Shown: one piece after another, positions 20,151 through 30,135 of the stretch | Numbering within the stretch: the first letter of the stretch is position 1 | Layout: each line of letters begins with the position of its first letter | Source of the DNA: Syngnathus acus | Taxonomy: Eukaryota > Chordata > Actinopteri > Syngnathiformes > Syngnathidae | Assembly (NCBI RefSeq): GCF_901709675.1 | Contig: NC_051095.1 | Span: forward strand, 28,350,956-28,414,955 | DNA: 64,000 bases | Direction of reading: 5' to 3' | Notes under the pieces: model-generated | Database searches by the model: none | What the model was told of the DNA's origin: nothing | Seen by the model: only the letters and a program-made list of their open reading frames with translations | Position numbers and translations under genes: made by a program

Positions 20151-21055
20151 GTGAAAGGGGTGAATATGGTATGCATAAGGTGAACAAAGTGAATAAAGCT
20201 GGAATGGGTTGAATCGGTAGAAAAATGTAGAAATTAGAGTAGAAAAACGGAATTTTGGTTGAATTTCAAATTTGAAAATTTGGAATTTTTGGTAAGTGGG
20301 AAGTTGTGAAATAGGTAGGCAAAAGATGAAGACTTGAAAATTGGAATGGTTGAATCGGTAGAGAAATGTAGAATTTAGGGTAGAAAAACGAAGTTTTGGA
20401 GAATTTGGTTGAATTTCAAAATTTGAAAATTTCGAAATTTTGGTAAGTGGGAAGTTGTGGAGTTAGGTAGGCAAGAAATTAACAATTGAAAGTTGGAATG
20501 GGTTGAATCGGATGAAAAATGTAGAAATGAGAGTAGAAAAACTAACTTTTGGAGAATTTGGTTGAATTTCAAATTTGAAAGTTTGGAATTTTTGGTAAGT
20601 GGGAAGTTGTGGAATAGGTAGGCAAAAGATAAAGAGTTGAAAGTTGGAATGGGTTGAATCGGTTGAAAAATGTAGAAATTAGAGTAGAAAAATGAAATTG
20701 TGGAGAATTTGGTTGAATTTCAAATTTGAAAATTTGGAATTTTTGGTAAGTGGGAAGTTGTGGAATAGGTAGGCAAAAGATGAACAGTTGAAATTTGGAA
20801 TGGGTTGTATCGATAGAAAAATGTAGAAATTAGAGTAGAAAAACGACATTTTGGAGAATTTGGTTGAATTTCAAATTTGAAAGTTTGGACTTTTTTGTAA
20901 GTGGGAAGTTGTGGAATAGGTAGGCAAAAGATGAAGAGTTGAAAGTTGGAATAGGTTGAATCGGTAGAGAAATGTAGAAATTAGAGTAGAAAAATGAAAT
21001 CTTGGAGAATTTGGTTGAATTTCAAATTTGAAAATTTGGAATTTTTGGTAATTTT

Positions 21056-21414
21056 GGTGACGCACTGGGTAGCACGTCCGCCTCACAGTTAGGAGGGTGC
21101 GGGTTCGATTCCACCTCCGGCCCTCCCTGTGTGGAGTTTGCATGTTCTCCCCGGGCCCGCGTGGGTTTTCTCCGGGCACTCCGGTTTCCTCCCACATCCC
21201 AAAAACATGCTTGGTAGGCTGATTGAGCACTCTAAATTGTCCCTAGGTGTGAGTGCGAGTGCGAATGGTTGTTTGTCTCTGTGTGCCCTGCGATTGGCTG
21301 GCAACCGATTCAGGGTGTCCCCCGCCTACTGCCCGATGACGCTGGGATAGGCTCCAGCACACCCGCGACCCCCGTGGGGACTAAGCGGTACAGAAAATGG
21401 ATGGATGGATGGAT
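21056..21414 (+). mobile_element. tRNA-derived SINE (family S2), copy 1
   Basis: The element has a tRNA-like head (TAGCACGTCCGCCTCACAGT, box B GGGTTCGATTCC), a conserved core (GTGTGGAGTTTGCATGTTCT), and a (GGAT)n tail at 21400-21414. It splits a satellite unit; GGTAA flanks both sides and is the likely short target duplication. A second copy on the minus strand is at 35621-35996. Confidence 0.9.
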
Positions 21415-21744
21415 GGTAAGTGTGAAGTTGTGGAATAGGTAGGCAAAAGATAAACAGTTTAAAGTTGGAATAGGTTGAATCGGTTGAAAAATGTAGAAAT
21501 TAAAGGTGGAAAAATGACATTTTGTGAAATTTTGTAGAAAATTTAAACGTGAAAACGTGACATTTTTGAATATGGCAATTTTGGGAATGTCGAGAATCTT
21601 TCCGAATGTGATTCAAATGTGCTGAATGATGTAGATTTCAAACTGGAACGACGTAAATGTGAAATGTTGAATGTGCCATTAAGAATGAATGGGGAAAAAT
21701 TGGTTGTAAATTTGCGAATTTTGCGAAAACGGAAAATACGTACG

Positions 21745-22420
21745 GCCCTTAATCCAGCAACTAGTGCCTACGCCACATGATGGCGCGCAACACAATTGTG
21801 TGGCAGAAACAGACGTAATATACAAGCCAAGGCAGGACATCGTTGACGTACCGCTGCCAAATGGTGATGTTGTTTTTGTAGATGGGTCGGCTTTCAAGGA
21901 TGATAGAGGGAAAAATTGTGTGGGCTATGCTGTCACTACAACAGTGGATATTGTTGCGACTGGACAACTAGCATCAAACATGTCTGCGCAGGCGGCTGAG
22001 GTTGTTGCTCTCACCCAGGCATGCATGTTGTATGCAGGGAAGGCCGTAAGAATATACACAGACAGTCAGTATGCGTATACTTCGGCCCACACATTTTGCA
22101 GACAGTGGCAACTCCGGGGTTTCATCACAACTACAGGCAAGGAGGTAAAACAAACAATTGTTAATAGACCTCCTGACCGCCATCCAACTCCCATCTGAAT
22201 TGGCTATTTGCAAGTGTGAAGCACATGTAAAAGGAAATGATCCAATTGTTGTGGGAAACAGGTTTGCGGATGCGGCAGCCAAAGCAGCAGCTGCCGGAGA
22301 TGCCATTGTTTGCAAAGTGGAGGCTGTGCCTGATGATGTTGACGATTTACAAGACATCCTCAAACACAGGGGGAGCTTCGCCCCAAACACAGAAAAACAA
22401 TTATGGCTTACACTTGGATG
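21745..22420 (+). pseudogene. Retroviral RNase H fragment (retrovirus 2)
   Basis: The frame 21764-22160 contains VVFVDGSAFKDD and IYTDSQYAYTSAH, which carry the first and third acidic residues of retroviral RNase H. After a frameshift near 22160 it continues as LIDLLTAIQLPSELAICKCE and GNRFADAAAKAAAAG, the end of the domain. The order and phrases resemble the RNase H of the young provirus at about 41155-41580. Reverse transcriptase before it and integrase after it are missing. Confidence 0.85.
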
Positions 22421-22867
22421 TCCGTGTCTTTCATCTCTTAATTTCCTACTTGTCATTGTGAGGGTCACTCCTTTGTATTAAGCGGGATTGTCCCCTGACG
22501 TATCCACAAAGCCATTTAACTTTAAGTCACAGCCTATCTGGGATTGAACAAATTACTAAATAAATATTAATTAATAAATAAAACAACCCCTCCAGTTATC
22601 AAATACCTACTTTGTCATATCCACAAACTATTCAAGAGAGTTGAATTACTCCTTGCCTTGTAAGCTACACTATTTATTGATAGAAAAATAAAAGTTGTGC
22701 AACGCATGAGCAATTTTAACAAACCAAACTTATGAACCGAAGTGACTGACATTATTACAGTAAATCCCACACTTCACTTTCTTTAAATTTCCACAGGAGA
22801 CAATCATTTTCACAGAACTATATCAGGTTGCAGTGTCTCATGCAGCATTTTAAATGGGGTTACTCGT

Positions 22868-23791
22868 TTATTTTTCCTCTGAACCTTGGCATCTTTTAGC
22901 TTTCACTAGTTCATCAATATCAGACGTTACCTCCTGAGTGGCAGCCAATTTCAGGATGTTATTTAAGTGCTTGTGCGTGAGCCTTGAACGCAGCTTTGTT
23001 TTATTTATGCTCATTACAGAGAAAACTTGCTCACAAAGATATGTGCTTCCAAGCATACACAACAGTTTTGCAACAAGGGCTGTCAAATTGGGGTAACGGC
23101 AAAAGATACTGATAAAAAGTGTCCAACCCAGCTGTGGCAAATTTACCCTTCAAATCTGACTAGCACTGCGAGTCTATTATTTCAAGTTGGATGTTGATGG
23201 GCAGATCAGAGGCGGTGAATGGCGAGCAAAAAACTTTCTCCAGTTCGCCAAAAATCTGAAAGCGTTGCTCAAACTCCCGCAATAGTCCCGTTATTTTATC
23301 TTTGAACCGCTTCATGCCTGCGGCATATTGAGTCACGCACACATCTTTCAGACAAGGAGAGTGAGCTGCATCACTCCCTGCGAGTTGCGTCTCCCACAAT
23401 GACAGCTTCAACTTGAAAGCACATATGCTGTTGTAATTTGCGTGGCAACTTTGTTGCGCCCTTATAGCATTTTGTTAAAGTTATTCAAGTGCTCTGTAAC
23501 ATCCACCATAAATGCAAGGTCCTGCATAAATTTTGTGGACTGAAATTCTAATACTGGTTTGCCCTTTTTTTCCATGAACTGGTCAATTTCCTCTCGTAAA
23601 TCAAAGAAACGCCTCAGCACAGCACCTCGGCTTAACCATCTTACCTCAGTGTGGTAAGGCAGGCCATACTTGTGGTCTTTCTCTCTAAAAAGGCTGTCAA
23701 ACTGACAGTGATTCAGGCCTCTGGATCGGATGAAATTAACAGTTTGGATGACCACTTTCAAAGACGTTATCCAATATGTCACCTGCAGCAC
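22868..23791 (-). pseudogene. hAT transposase, C-terminal half
   Basis: Three minus-strand frames (23462-23791, 23160-23411, 22868-23140) carry the typical order HTEVRWLSRGAVLRRFFDLR, a middle helical part, and the hAT dimerisation region LGSTYLCEQVFSVM followed by KLRSRLTHKHLNNILKLA. This resembles the ZBED/GTF2IRD2-like branch of hAT transposases. It has at least two shifts and no N-terminal BED finger, and the catalytic region is incomplete. It is not functional. Confidence 0.85.
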
Positions 23792-25155
23792 CAGAGGAAA
23801 TAAAACACTGGACCTTTTTTATGCCAACCTTAAGGAGGCATATACATCATCCCCCCTCCCCCCCCTTGGAAGATCTGATCACGATCTGATCCACCTTCTC
23901 CCCCTGTATCAGCCTCTGGTGCACAGGCAACCAGCAGTCACCCACACCAGACAGATCTGGTCTGAAGAATCTCTGGAGACTCTTCAGGACTGTTTTGAGA
24001 CCACGGTGTGGGACGTGTTCTGTGAGGACTACGGGGACGACATCGACGGTCTCACCAGCTGTGTCACAGACTACATTAACTTTTGTGTAGACTCCACCAT
24101 ACCCACCAAAACAGTCAGAGTTTTTGCAAACAGTAAACCTTGGATCACCCCTGAGATTAAAGACCTGCTCAGGGACAAAAGGAGGGTCTTTAAATCAGGA
24201 GACAGGGACCTGCTGAAGACGGTGCAGAGGGACTTGAGGAAGAAGATCAGGGAGGGGAAGAGCAACTACAGGAGGAGGATGGAAGACCAGCTGCAGCGGG
24301 ACGACGTCAGCGGGGTCTGGAGGAGCCTGAACACCATCTCAGGACGTAGCAACTCCAGACCTGCGCTGGACAGGGATCAGGAGTGGGTGAATGACCTGAA
24401 CCGGTTCTTCAACCGGTTTGAACAACCATCCACTCCTCCCCCCACCCACCCAGCCCTGCTGCACTTTCCCCCGACTGGAGCCTCTTCTGCTCCGAGGACT
24501 CTCACCTCAACCCCGCCCCATGCTACCTCCCCTCCAAACCCCCCAGCCCACTCTCAACTCCACCGAACCCACCAACCATCCCCCCTGCAACCCACCCCAC
24601 CCAGCATGGTGCTCTCCACAGCCCAGGTGGAGAGAGGACTGGCCAGGCTCAAGGTGAAGAAGGCGACGGGTCCAGATGGCATCACCTCCAGGCTGCTCAG
24701 ATCCTGCTCCGGGCAACTGTGCAGGATTGTGGAGCACATGTTCAACATGAGCCTGAGGCTGTACAGGGTACCACAGCTGTGGAAGACGTCCTGCGTGGTA
24801 CCGGTGCCCAAGTCATCTCGCCCCAGTGACTTCAACCACTACCGGCCGGTGGCCCTGACATCCCACCTGGCGAAGACCCTGGAGAGGCTGGTCCTCCACC
24901 ACCTGCGCCCCCTGGTGAACTCCTCCGCCGACCCCTTGCAGTTCGCCTACCGGCCGAGCATCGGGGTTGAGGACGCCTTCATCTTCCTCATGCAGAGGTC
25001 CCTGGCCCACCTGGAGCGGGCTGGAAGCACTGTGAGGATCATGTTTTATGATTTCTCCAGTGCCTTCAACACCATCCAGCCAGAACTGCTGGGGAACAAA
25101 CTGCACCATGCTGGAGCCTGCCAGCAGCTGACATCATGGGTCCTGGACTTCCTCA
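23770..25155 (+). pseudogene. LINE fragment with long open reverse transcriptase frame
   Basis: The plus strand is open for 490 residues (23730-25202). It begins with the end of an endonuclease domain (GRSDHDLIHLLP, the SDH motif), then a linker with SKPWITPEIKDLLRDKR, a proline-rich stretch, and the first half of a reverse transcriptase: KKATGPDGITSRLLRS, NHYRPVALTSHLAKTLERLV, FAYRPSIGVEDAF and [17 protein letters not shown]. It breaks off before the YADD box and runs into unrelated DNA near 25155. Both ends are truncated, yet the frame is clean, so it is recent or was selected until recently. L2/CR1-like. Confidence 0.85.
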
Positions 25156-25517
25156 CAAACACCTACTTCACTGGTTCTTCTATATCAAACAATTTGTTTT
25201 AGGTTCATTTACCTGACATGTTTCGGCGGGTTCTTCCGCCTTCATCAGAGTGTCACTGATGTGATTGTGATGCGTCTTTATCAGCTGATGGATGAAGGCG
25301 TGGCTCACCTGTCAGATTTGACAGATGAGCCACGCCCTCTGCTGTCCGTTCACCTCTCCAAAATGCTGTTCCAGGTTGTAGAGAGCATGTAGGCTCCCTC
25401 GTCCCTGTTGATGGTCCTCGGGCCCCGCTTGCGGATCTCAATGGCCTCCCTGATCTAACACTGATGTTTGTTGTCTTCAGTGCGGATGACTCTGGCCTTT
25501 TCCCAGTCCATGATGTG
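25156..25517 (-). pseudogene. Penelope-like element, C-terminal end and terminal repeat
   Basis: On the minus strand 25350-25517 encodes HIMDWEKARVIRTEDNKH, a stop, then IREAIEIRKRGPRTINRDEG and the end LSTTWNSILER, which fits the C-terminal end of the GIY-YIG endonuclease of Penelope-like elements. The downstream part 25200-25270 contains GACATGTTTCGGCGGGTTCT, the motif found in their terminal repeats. Reverse transcriptase is absent. These elements use a GIY-YIG nuclease to open the target. Confidence 0.75.
25323..25394 (+). repeat. 72-bp perfect inverted repeat, left arm
   Basis: The arm is the exact reverse complement of 25518-25589, with 123 bp between. It covers the last codons and stop of the Penelope-like frame. 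Confidence 0.95.
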
Positions 25518-25589
25518 GCCTACATGCTCTCTACAACCTGGAACAGCATTTTGGAGAGGTGAACGGACAGCAGAGGGCGTGGCTCATCT
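25518..25589 (+). repeat. 72-bp perfect inverted repeat, right arm
   Basis: Exact reverse complement of 25323-25394. Because the coding sense is on the left arm, this arm is a second, flipped copy of the element's end. Such inverted junctions are characteristic of Penelope-like insertions. Confidence 0.95.
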
Positions 25590-25835
25590 GGGGGGGGGGG
25601 TGCTAGTGGGACGTCCAACGCTGCGCGTTCTCTTCTCTTCCGGGGGGCGGGGGGGCGGTGGTAGTGGGACGTCCAACGCTGCGCGTTCCCTTCTCTTCCG
25701 GGAGGGGCTAATCGGACGTCAAGCGCAGCGCGTTCGCTTCTCTCCCGGGGGGGGGGCTAGTGTGACGTCAAATCAAACGCTGCGCATTCGCTTCTCTTCC
25801 GGGGGGGGGGCTAATCGGACGTCAAGCGCTTTGTG
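25590..25835 (+). repeat. GC-rich tandem repeat, about 50-60 bp, five units
   Basis: Each unit has a G-run of 7-10, then CTAATCGGACGTCAAGCGC or a near variant, GCGCGTTCGCTTCTC and TTCCGG. The G-runs could fold as quadruplexes and GACGTCA resembles a CRE site. It may be the promoter end of the surrounding hAT. No coding sequence. Confidence 0.75.
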
Positions 25836-25985
25836 TGGCGGGCTCCATCTAGTGTGGAAACTCAGAAGTGCTCAAGCTGTTGTGCGGGCCACATTCAATT
25901 ATGTTTTCAGAATTTGCTGCGGGCCAATAAAAACTGGGCCGCGGGCCGCAGTTGGCCCGCGGGCCGTAGTTTGGACACCCCTAGT
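25836..25985 (-). mobile_element. hAT terminal fragment
   Basis: The block AGTGTGGAAACTCAGAAGTG through GGCCCGCGGGCCGTAGTTTG ending GGACACCCCTA is a typical hAT terminus. It is listed separately because its link with the transposase at 22868-23791 is not proven. Confidence 0.65.
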
Positions 25986-26195
25986 TTAGATGTTAGGGGT
26001 TTCTGGCGACCTTGGTGAAGAATGCTTGAATTGTTTATTTGAACTAAACCACCAGTGTATTTCGATGTTCATTGACGTAAGGTGGCAAATACAGCCAACT
26101 ATGAAGATGTAAGAACCGGGAAAACATTGCTGGAACATGAACATTTTAACTGCCAAATTATATTTGTCATTTAATTTGTTTGATTTATTATTATT
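25986..26195. other. No feature recognised
   Basis: This 210-bp AT-leaning stretch has no open frame, repeat or transposon end that I recognise. Confidence 0.5.
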
Positions 26196-28046
26196 AGTGT
26201 GAAGGTGAAACCTTCACACTATTGTTATTCCTGTCCTTTATTATTATTCTACATCTTCCGCTCACTTTTTTGACGCTTAACTACTTCCACATACTTCAAC
26301 CGATTCACTCCATTCCACTTTTCACTTATTCCAAATATTCATGACACGGCTGCTTACATTTTTTTTGTTCCACAAATTTTCCGTTTTCACAAAATTCACA
26401 AATTTCCGGCAATTTTTTCCCCATTCATTCTTAATGGCAGATTCAACATTTCACATTTACGTTGTTCCAGTTTGAAATTCACATCATTCAACACATTCAA
26501 ATCACATTGGGGACATTCCCAAACTTGCCAAATTCAAAATTTTCACGTTTTCATCTTTTATTTTGAAATTCACACCCAATTCACCAATATTTCCTTTTTC
26601 CCTTCTCATTTCTACATTTTTCAACCCATTCAACCCATTCCAACTTTCAACTGTTCATCCTTTTTCTACCTATTCCACAACTTCCCACTTACCAAAAACT
26701 TCACATCTTTTATTTTGAAATTCACACCCAATTCCTTTTTCCCTTCTCATTTCTACATTTTTCAACCGATTCAACCCATTCCAACTTTCAACTGTGCATC
26801 ATTTTTCTACCTATTCCACAACTTCCCACTTACCAAAAACTTCACATCTTTTATTTTGAAATTCACACCCAATTCCTTTTTCCTTTCTCATTTCTACATT
26901 TTTCAACCGATTCAACCCATTCCAACTTTCAACTGTTCATCATTTTCTACCTATTCCACAACTTCCCACTTACCAAAAACTTCACATCTTTTATTTTGAA
27001 ATTCACACCCAATTCCTTTTTCCCTCTCATTTCTACATTTTTCAACCGATTCAACCCATTCCAACTTTCAACTGTTCATCATTTTTCTACCTATTCCAAC
27101 ACTTCCCAAAAACTTCACATCTTTTATTTTGAAATTCATACCCAATTCCTTTTTCCCTTCTCATTTCTACATTTTTCAACCGATTCAACCCATTCCAACT
27201 TTCAACTGTTCATCATTTTTCTACCTATTCCACAACTTCCCAAAAACTTCACATCTTTTATTTTGAAATTCACACCCAATTCCTTTTTCCCTTCTCATTT
27301 CTACATTTTTCAACCGATTCAACCCATTCCAACTTTCAACTGTTCATCATTTTTCTACCTATTCCACAACTTCCCAAAAACTTCACATCTTTTATTTTGA
27401 AATTCACACCCAATTCCTTTTTCCCTTCTCATTTCTACATTTTTCAACCCATTCAACCCATTCCAACTTTCAACTGTTCATTATCTTTCTACCTATTCCA
27501 CAACTTACCAAAAACTTCACATCTTTTATTTTGAAATTCACACCCAATTCCGTTTTCCCTTCTCATTTCTACATTTTTCAACCGATTCAACCCATTCCAA
27601 CTTTCAACTGTTCATCATTTTTCTACCTATTCCACAACTTCCCAAAAACTTCACATCTTTTATTTTGAAATTCACACCCAATTCCTTTTTCCCTTCTCAT
27701 TTCTACATTTTTCAACCGATTCAACCCATTCCAACTTTCAACTGTTCATTATCTTTCTACCTATTCCACAACTTACCAAAAACTTCACATCTTTTATTTT
27801 GAAATTCACACCCAATTCCTTTTTCCCTTCTCATTTCTACATTTTTCAACCGATTCAACCCATTCCAACTTTCAACTGTTCATCATTTTTCTACCTATTC
27901 CACAACTTCCCAAAAACTTCACATCTTTTATTTTGAAATTCACACCCAATTCCTTTTTCCCTTCTCATTTCTACATTTTTCAACCGATTCAACTTGTTTC
28001 AACATCATTCTTCTTCACCTTCACACGCAATTTCTTCAGGAATTGC
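26196..28046 (+). mobile_element. Helentron/Helitron-like non-autonomous element with satellite core
   Basis: The left end has a perfect 10-bp stem with a 3-base loop, GTGTGAAGGTGAAACCTTCA CAC, near 26196-26221. The right end has CACCTTCACACGC, then a short hairpin GCAATT...AATTGC, and the terminal CTAGTT. Helitrons end in a hairpin followed by CTRR, and insect Helentron-derived elements carry satellite cores, so this class is the best fit. No helicase is encoded. The core is a 134-bp tandem repeat. Confidence 0.55.
26270..27990 (+). repeat. 134-bp satellite, about ten units
   Basis: Units begin with CTTCACATCTTTTATTTTGA and recur at 27113, 27247 and 27381, i.e. exactly 134 bp, each with ATTTCTACATTTTTCAACCG and CCTATTCCACAACTTCCC. 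The first part (26270-26570) is a unique shoulder. It is the reverse-complement family of 19570-21740. Open frames through it are frame-preserving repeats and not genes. Confidence 0.9.
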
Positions 28047-28498
28047 AATTCTAGTTATTGTTATTATTATTATTATTATTTTTATTATTGTATGCATGTT
28101 TTGTGTTCTTTACTTGATTTGTGGCACTGAGGACTTGTTTGGCTGTGGCACTTCCTGTTGGGGATGTACGTGCTGCAGATATCAAACGGCAGTGGGAAGT
28201 GCCAGTGACTTATCAGCAGCATCCAAGACCAATGAAGTAGTTCAGAAGGGTGCTTAGTGGTCATCAAAGAAGATAGCAGGTTTGCGTTCCATTGCTGTCT
28301 GTAAAGATTTGGACTCATTCCCTTTTTGGTGTTGTGCAGCCATTGAGGTACGAAATTGTTGCTTGTCATATTGTTGATACTGAAGTTTGTGTGTGTTTGT
28401 CGTACATTTCTTTTATTGCTTTTTGTGAGTGTATGTTTTACATGATTATATGTCTGTTTGTAGTTTGACGGCGACAAATGAAGAATAAACGTCTACTG
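28047..28498 (+). repeat. (TTA)n tract and dispersed repeat R, copy 2
   Basis: A (TTA)n run at 28055-28090 follows the Helentron-like end. 28250-28362 matches 7513-7622 (GATTTGGACTCATTC, GTGCAGCCATTGAGGTACG). An AATAAA at about 28484 suggests that this could be the 3' end of some transcribed repeat. No gene is visible. Confidence 0.5.
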
Positions 28499-29930
28499 CA
28501 GGGGTCGGCAACCCAAAATGTTCAAAGAGCCATATTGACCCCAAAAAACAAAAACGATACCTGTCTGGAGCCGCAAAAATCTAAAAGCTTTTTATAAGGC
28601 AACATAGTCTGTCAATACATGAGCTATATGCCTACTATTAAAATAATTAAGTAGGATATAAATACAAAGCAACAAAGCGACGCAAAACATCGCCCCTGGA
28701 TAGCCAGCAGACTTTTTCGTGCAGCAGGAGATCGGCATATTCGCTGTCAACTTCATCTAGCAATTCACGGAACTGGCGGTGGTTAAATGCTTTTGCGATT
28801 ATTTTGTTCACAATATGGATGACAAGGTTCATTACCTCCATACACTCCTGTGGGAATGTTTAAGCACACAGCGCCTCTTGATGCAATGGAATGCAAGCAA
28901 ATTTCGATCCCATGCTTTCTGTCGTAAAGTCACAAACGTTTGCGACCCTCTCATACTCGGTGCGCCGTCTGTAGCGACTGAAATCAGATGGCCAGTGTGT
29001 ATCTCTGTCATTTAAACACTGCAACACAGCCTCGCAGATGTCCTCCCCCCGTGTTTGGCCTTTTAGTGGTATCAATTTCTTCTTGCGGCCCATTAGAGTT
29101 CACATACCTGCATAGCAGAGCTGTCTGTTCGATATCGGTCACGTCACACGACTCATCCATCACAGGCAATTGAGAAAGCTGGAGCTGAATTGATGTCCTT
29201 GATTTGCTAATCGGTGATATTGTTTGCCATTCAAATTACCATTTCCTTCACTGTTTTTGCGGAGAGAGGCATGTCTTTAATTTTCTGAATGATATCGGTT
29301 TTGTTTTTGAAGTCCGAAAATAGGCACTCTGATATTTTAACGAATGACTCCTTCATGTACTCGCCACCGGTGAATGGTTTTCCGCGCTTTATTATCACCC
29401 GGGCTGCAAAAAAACTTGCAGCAGTAGTAGAGTTTGGAGATGCAATCCACTTCTTGAAACAGTTTTTTCGTTCCTCAAATTGCACCTTTCCTCTCAGTTC
29501 CAACTGGGTGATCGGCAACAAATTTAGCATGCTTTAGCTGAGAATGTCACTCAAATTGCTCTTCTTGTTAGATTTGACAACTTCTCATTGCAAATCAAAC
29601 ATTCAGGCAATCCTTCAGCATTGGCAATGAAAGCAAATAGTTGAGTACATTCTTTCTTAAACCATCTGTTCTCATCAGCAATCTTTCTCTTTTTGCCTTT
29701 TGAATCCATGGCCCGTCACTCACACACCTCTTTGTTTACAACTCGCCTGTGCTGTGTCGCTTGCTATGACGCAATTTTGCGCCATTCTGAAATTCTGTAT
29801 TTTTAATATATTTACAACTACATACATTTTCTACAGCATAAGAATGTTTGTGTCATGATTACCATCTAAAAACCATATTTAAAAAAACAAACAAAAAAAA
29901 AACATATTTTTCTACTGTGACAAACTATGG
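28499..29930 (-). mobile_element. hAT element with broken transposase
   Basis: The left end CAGGGGTCGGCAACCC is a hAT terminus. The minus strand carries a transposase pseudogene from about 29709 leftwards. The right terminus is not clear; an A-rich tract near 29880-29900 precedes the next hAT. Confidence 0.65.
28640..29709 (-). pseudogene. hAT (ZBED-like) transposase
   Basis: The start ATG near 29709 is followed by MDSKGKKRKIADENRWFKK and a zinc-finger half with CLICNEK, then after a break by 29231-29530 (FAARVIIKRGKPFTGGEYMK), 28860-29093, and 28647-28841 with FRELLDEVDSEYADLLLHEK followed by VCWLSRGDVLRRF. These are the N-terminal and middle parts of GTF2IRD2/ZBED-type hAT transposases. 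The dimerisation end is missing, and multiple stops and frame changes occur. Confidence 0.8.
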
Positions 29931-30135
29931 TGTAGTCCGGGGTTGGGCAATTAATTTTTACAAGGGGCCATGTGAAAAACCTGAGTTGTGTCAGAGGGCC
30001 ACACAAACAATAACTTAAACCTTCTCAATTTTCTTCCATTTTGAAATGCACTAAATTATTTATTTTAAATAGCTGGTACTGGTAATGAGAAGAATACAAT
30101 TATTCTGTTTATATTTAAATTAAGCTATTTTTTTT

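Larger units (their letters stand above)
19570..21740 (+). repeat. 151-bp satellite, plus orientation
   Basis: Units of about 151 bp repeat from about 20180 to 21055, each with GGAATGGGTTGAATCGGT, AAAAATGTAGAAATTAGAG and AAGTGGGAAGTTGTGGAATA. Degenerate edges extend to 19570 and 21740. It is the reverse complement of the satellite in the Helentron-like element at 26270-27990, including the unique shoulder AATGAATGGGGAAAAATTG. Here the element's own ends are absent. It occupies the place of the missing retroviral gag-pol. Confidence 0.85.
22490..25985 (-). mobile_element. hAT element, transposase side left, end at right, with later insertions
   Basis: The left part holds the C-terminal half of a minus-strand hAT transposase; the right part ends in GGGCCGTAGTTTGGACACCC, a typical hAT 5' terminus. 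Between them lie a LINE (23770-25155), a Penelope-like tail and GC-rich repeats. Treating them as one hAT with insertions is an inference from orientation; the left terminus is not visible. Confidence 0.5.

Noticed and set aside
26472-27400. Open frames of 175 and 134 residues in the satellite
   Set aside because: They are translations of the 134-bp repeat with no start context and no protein motif.
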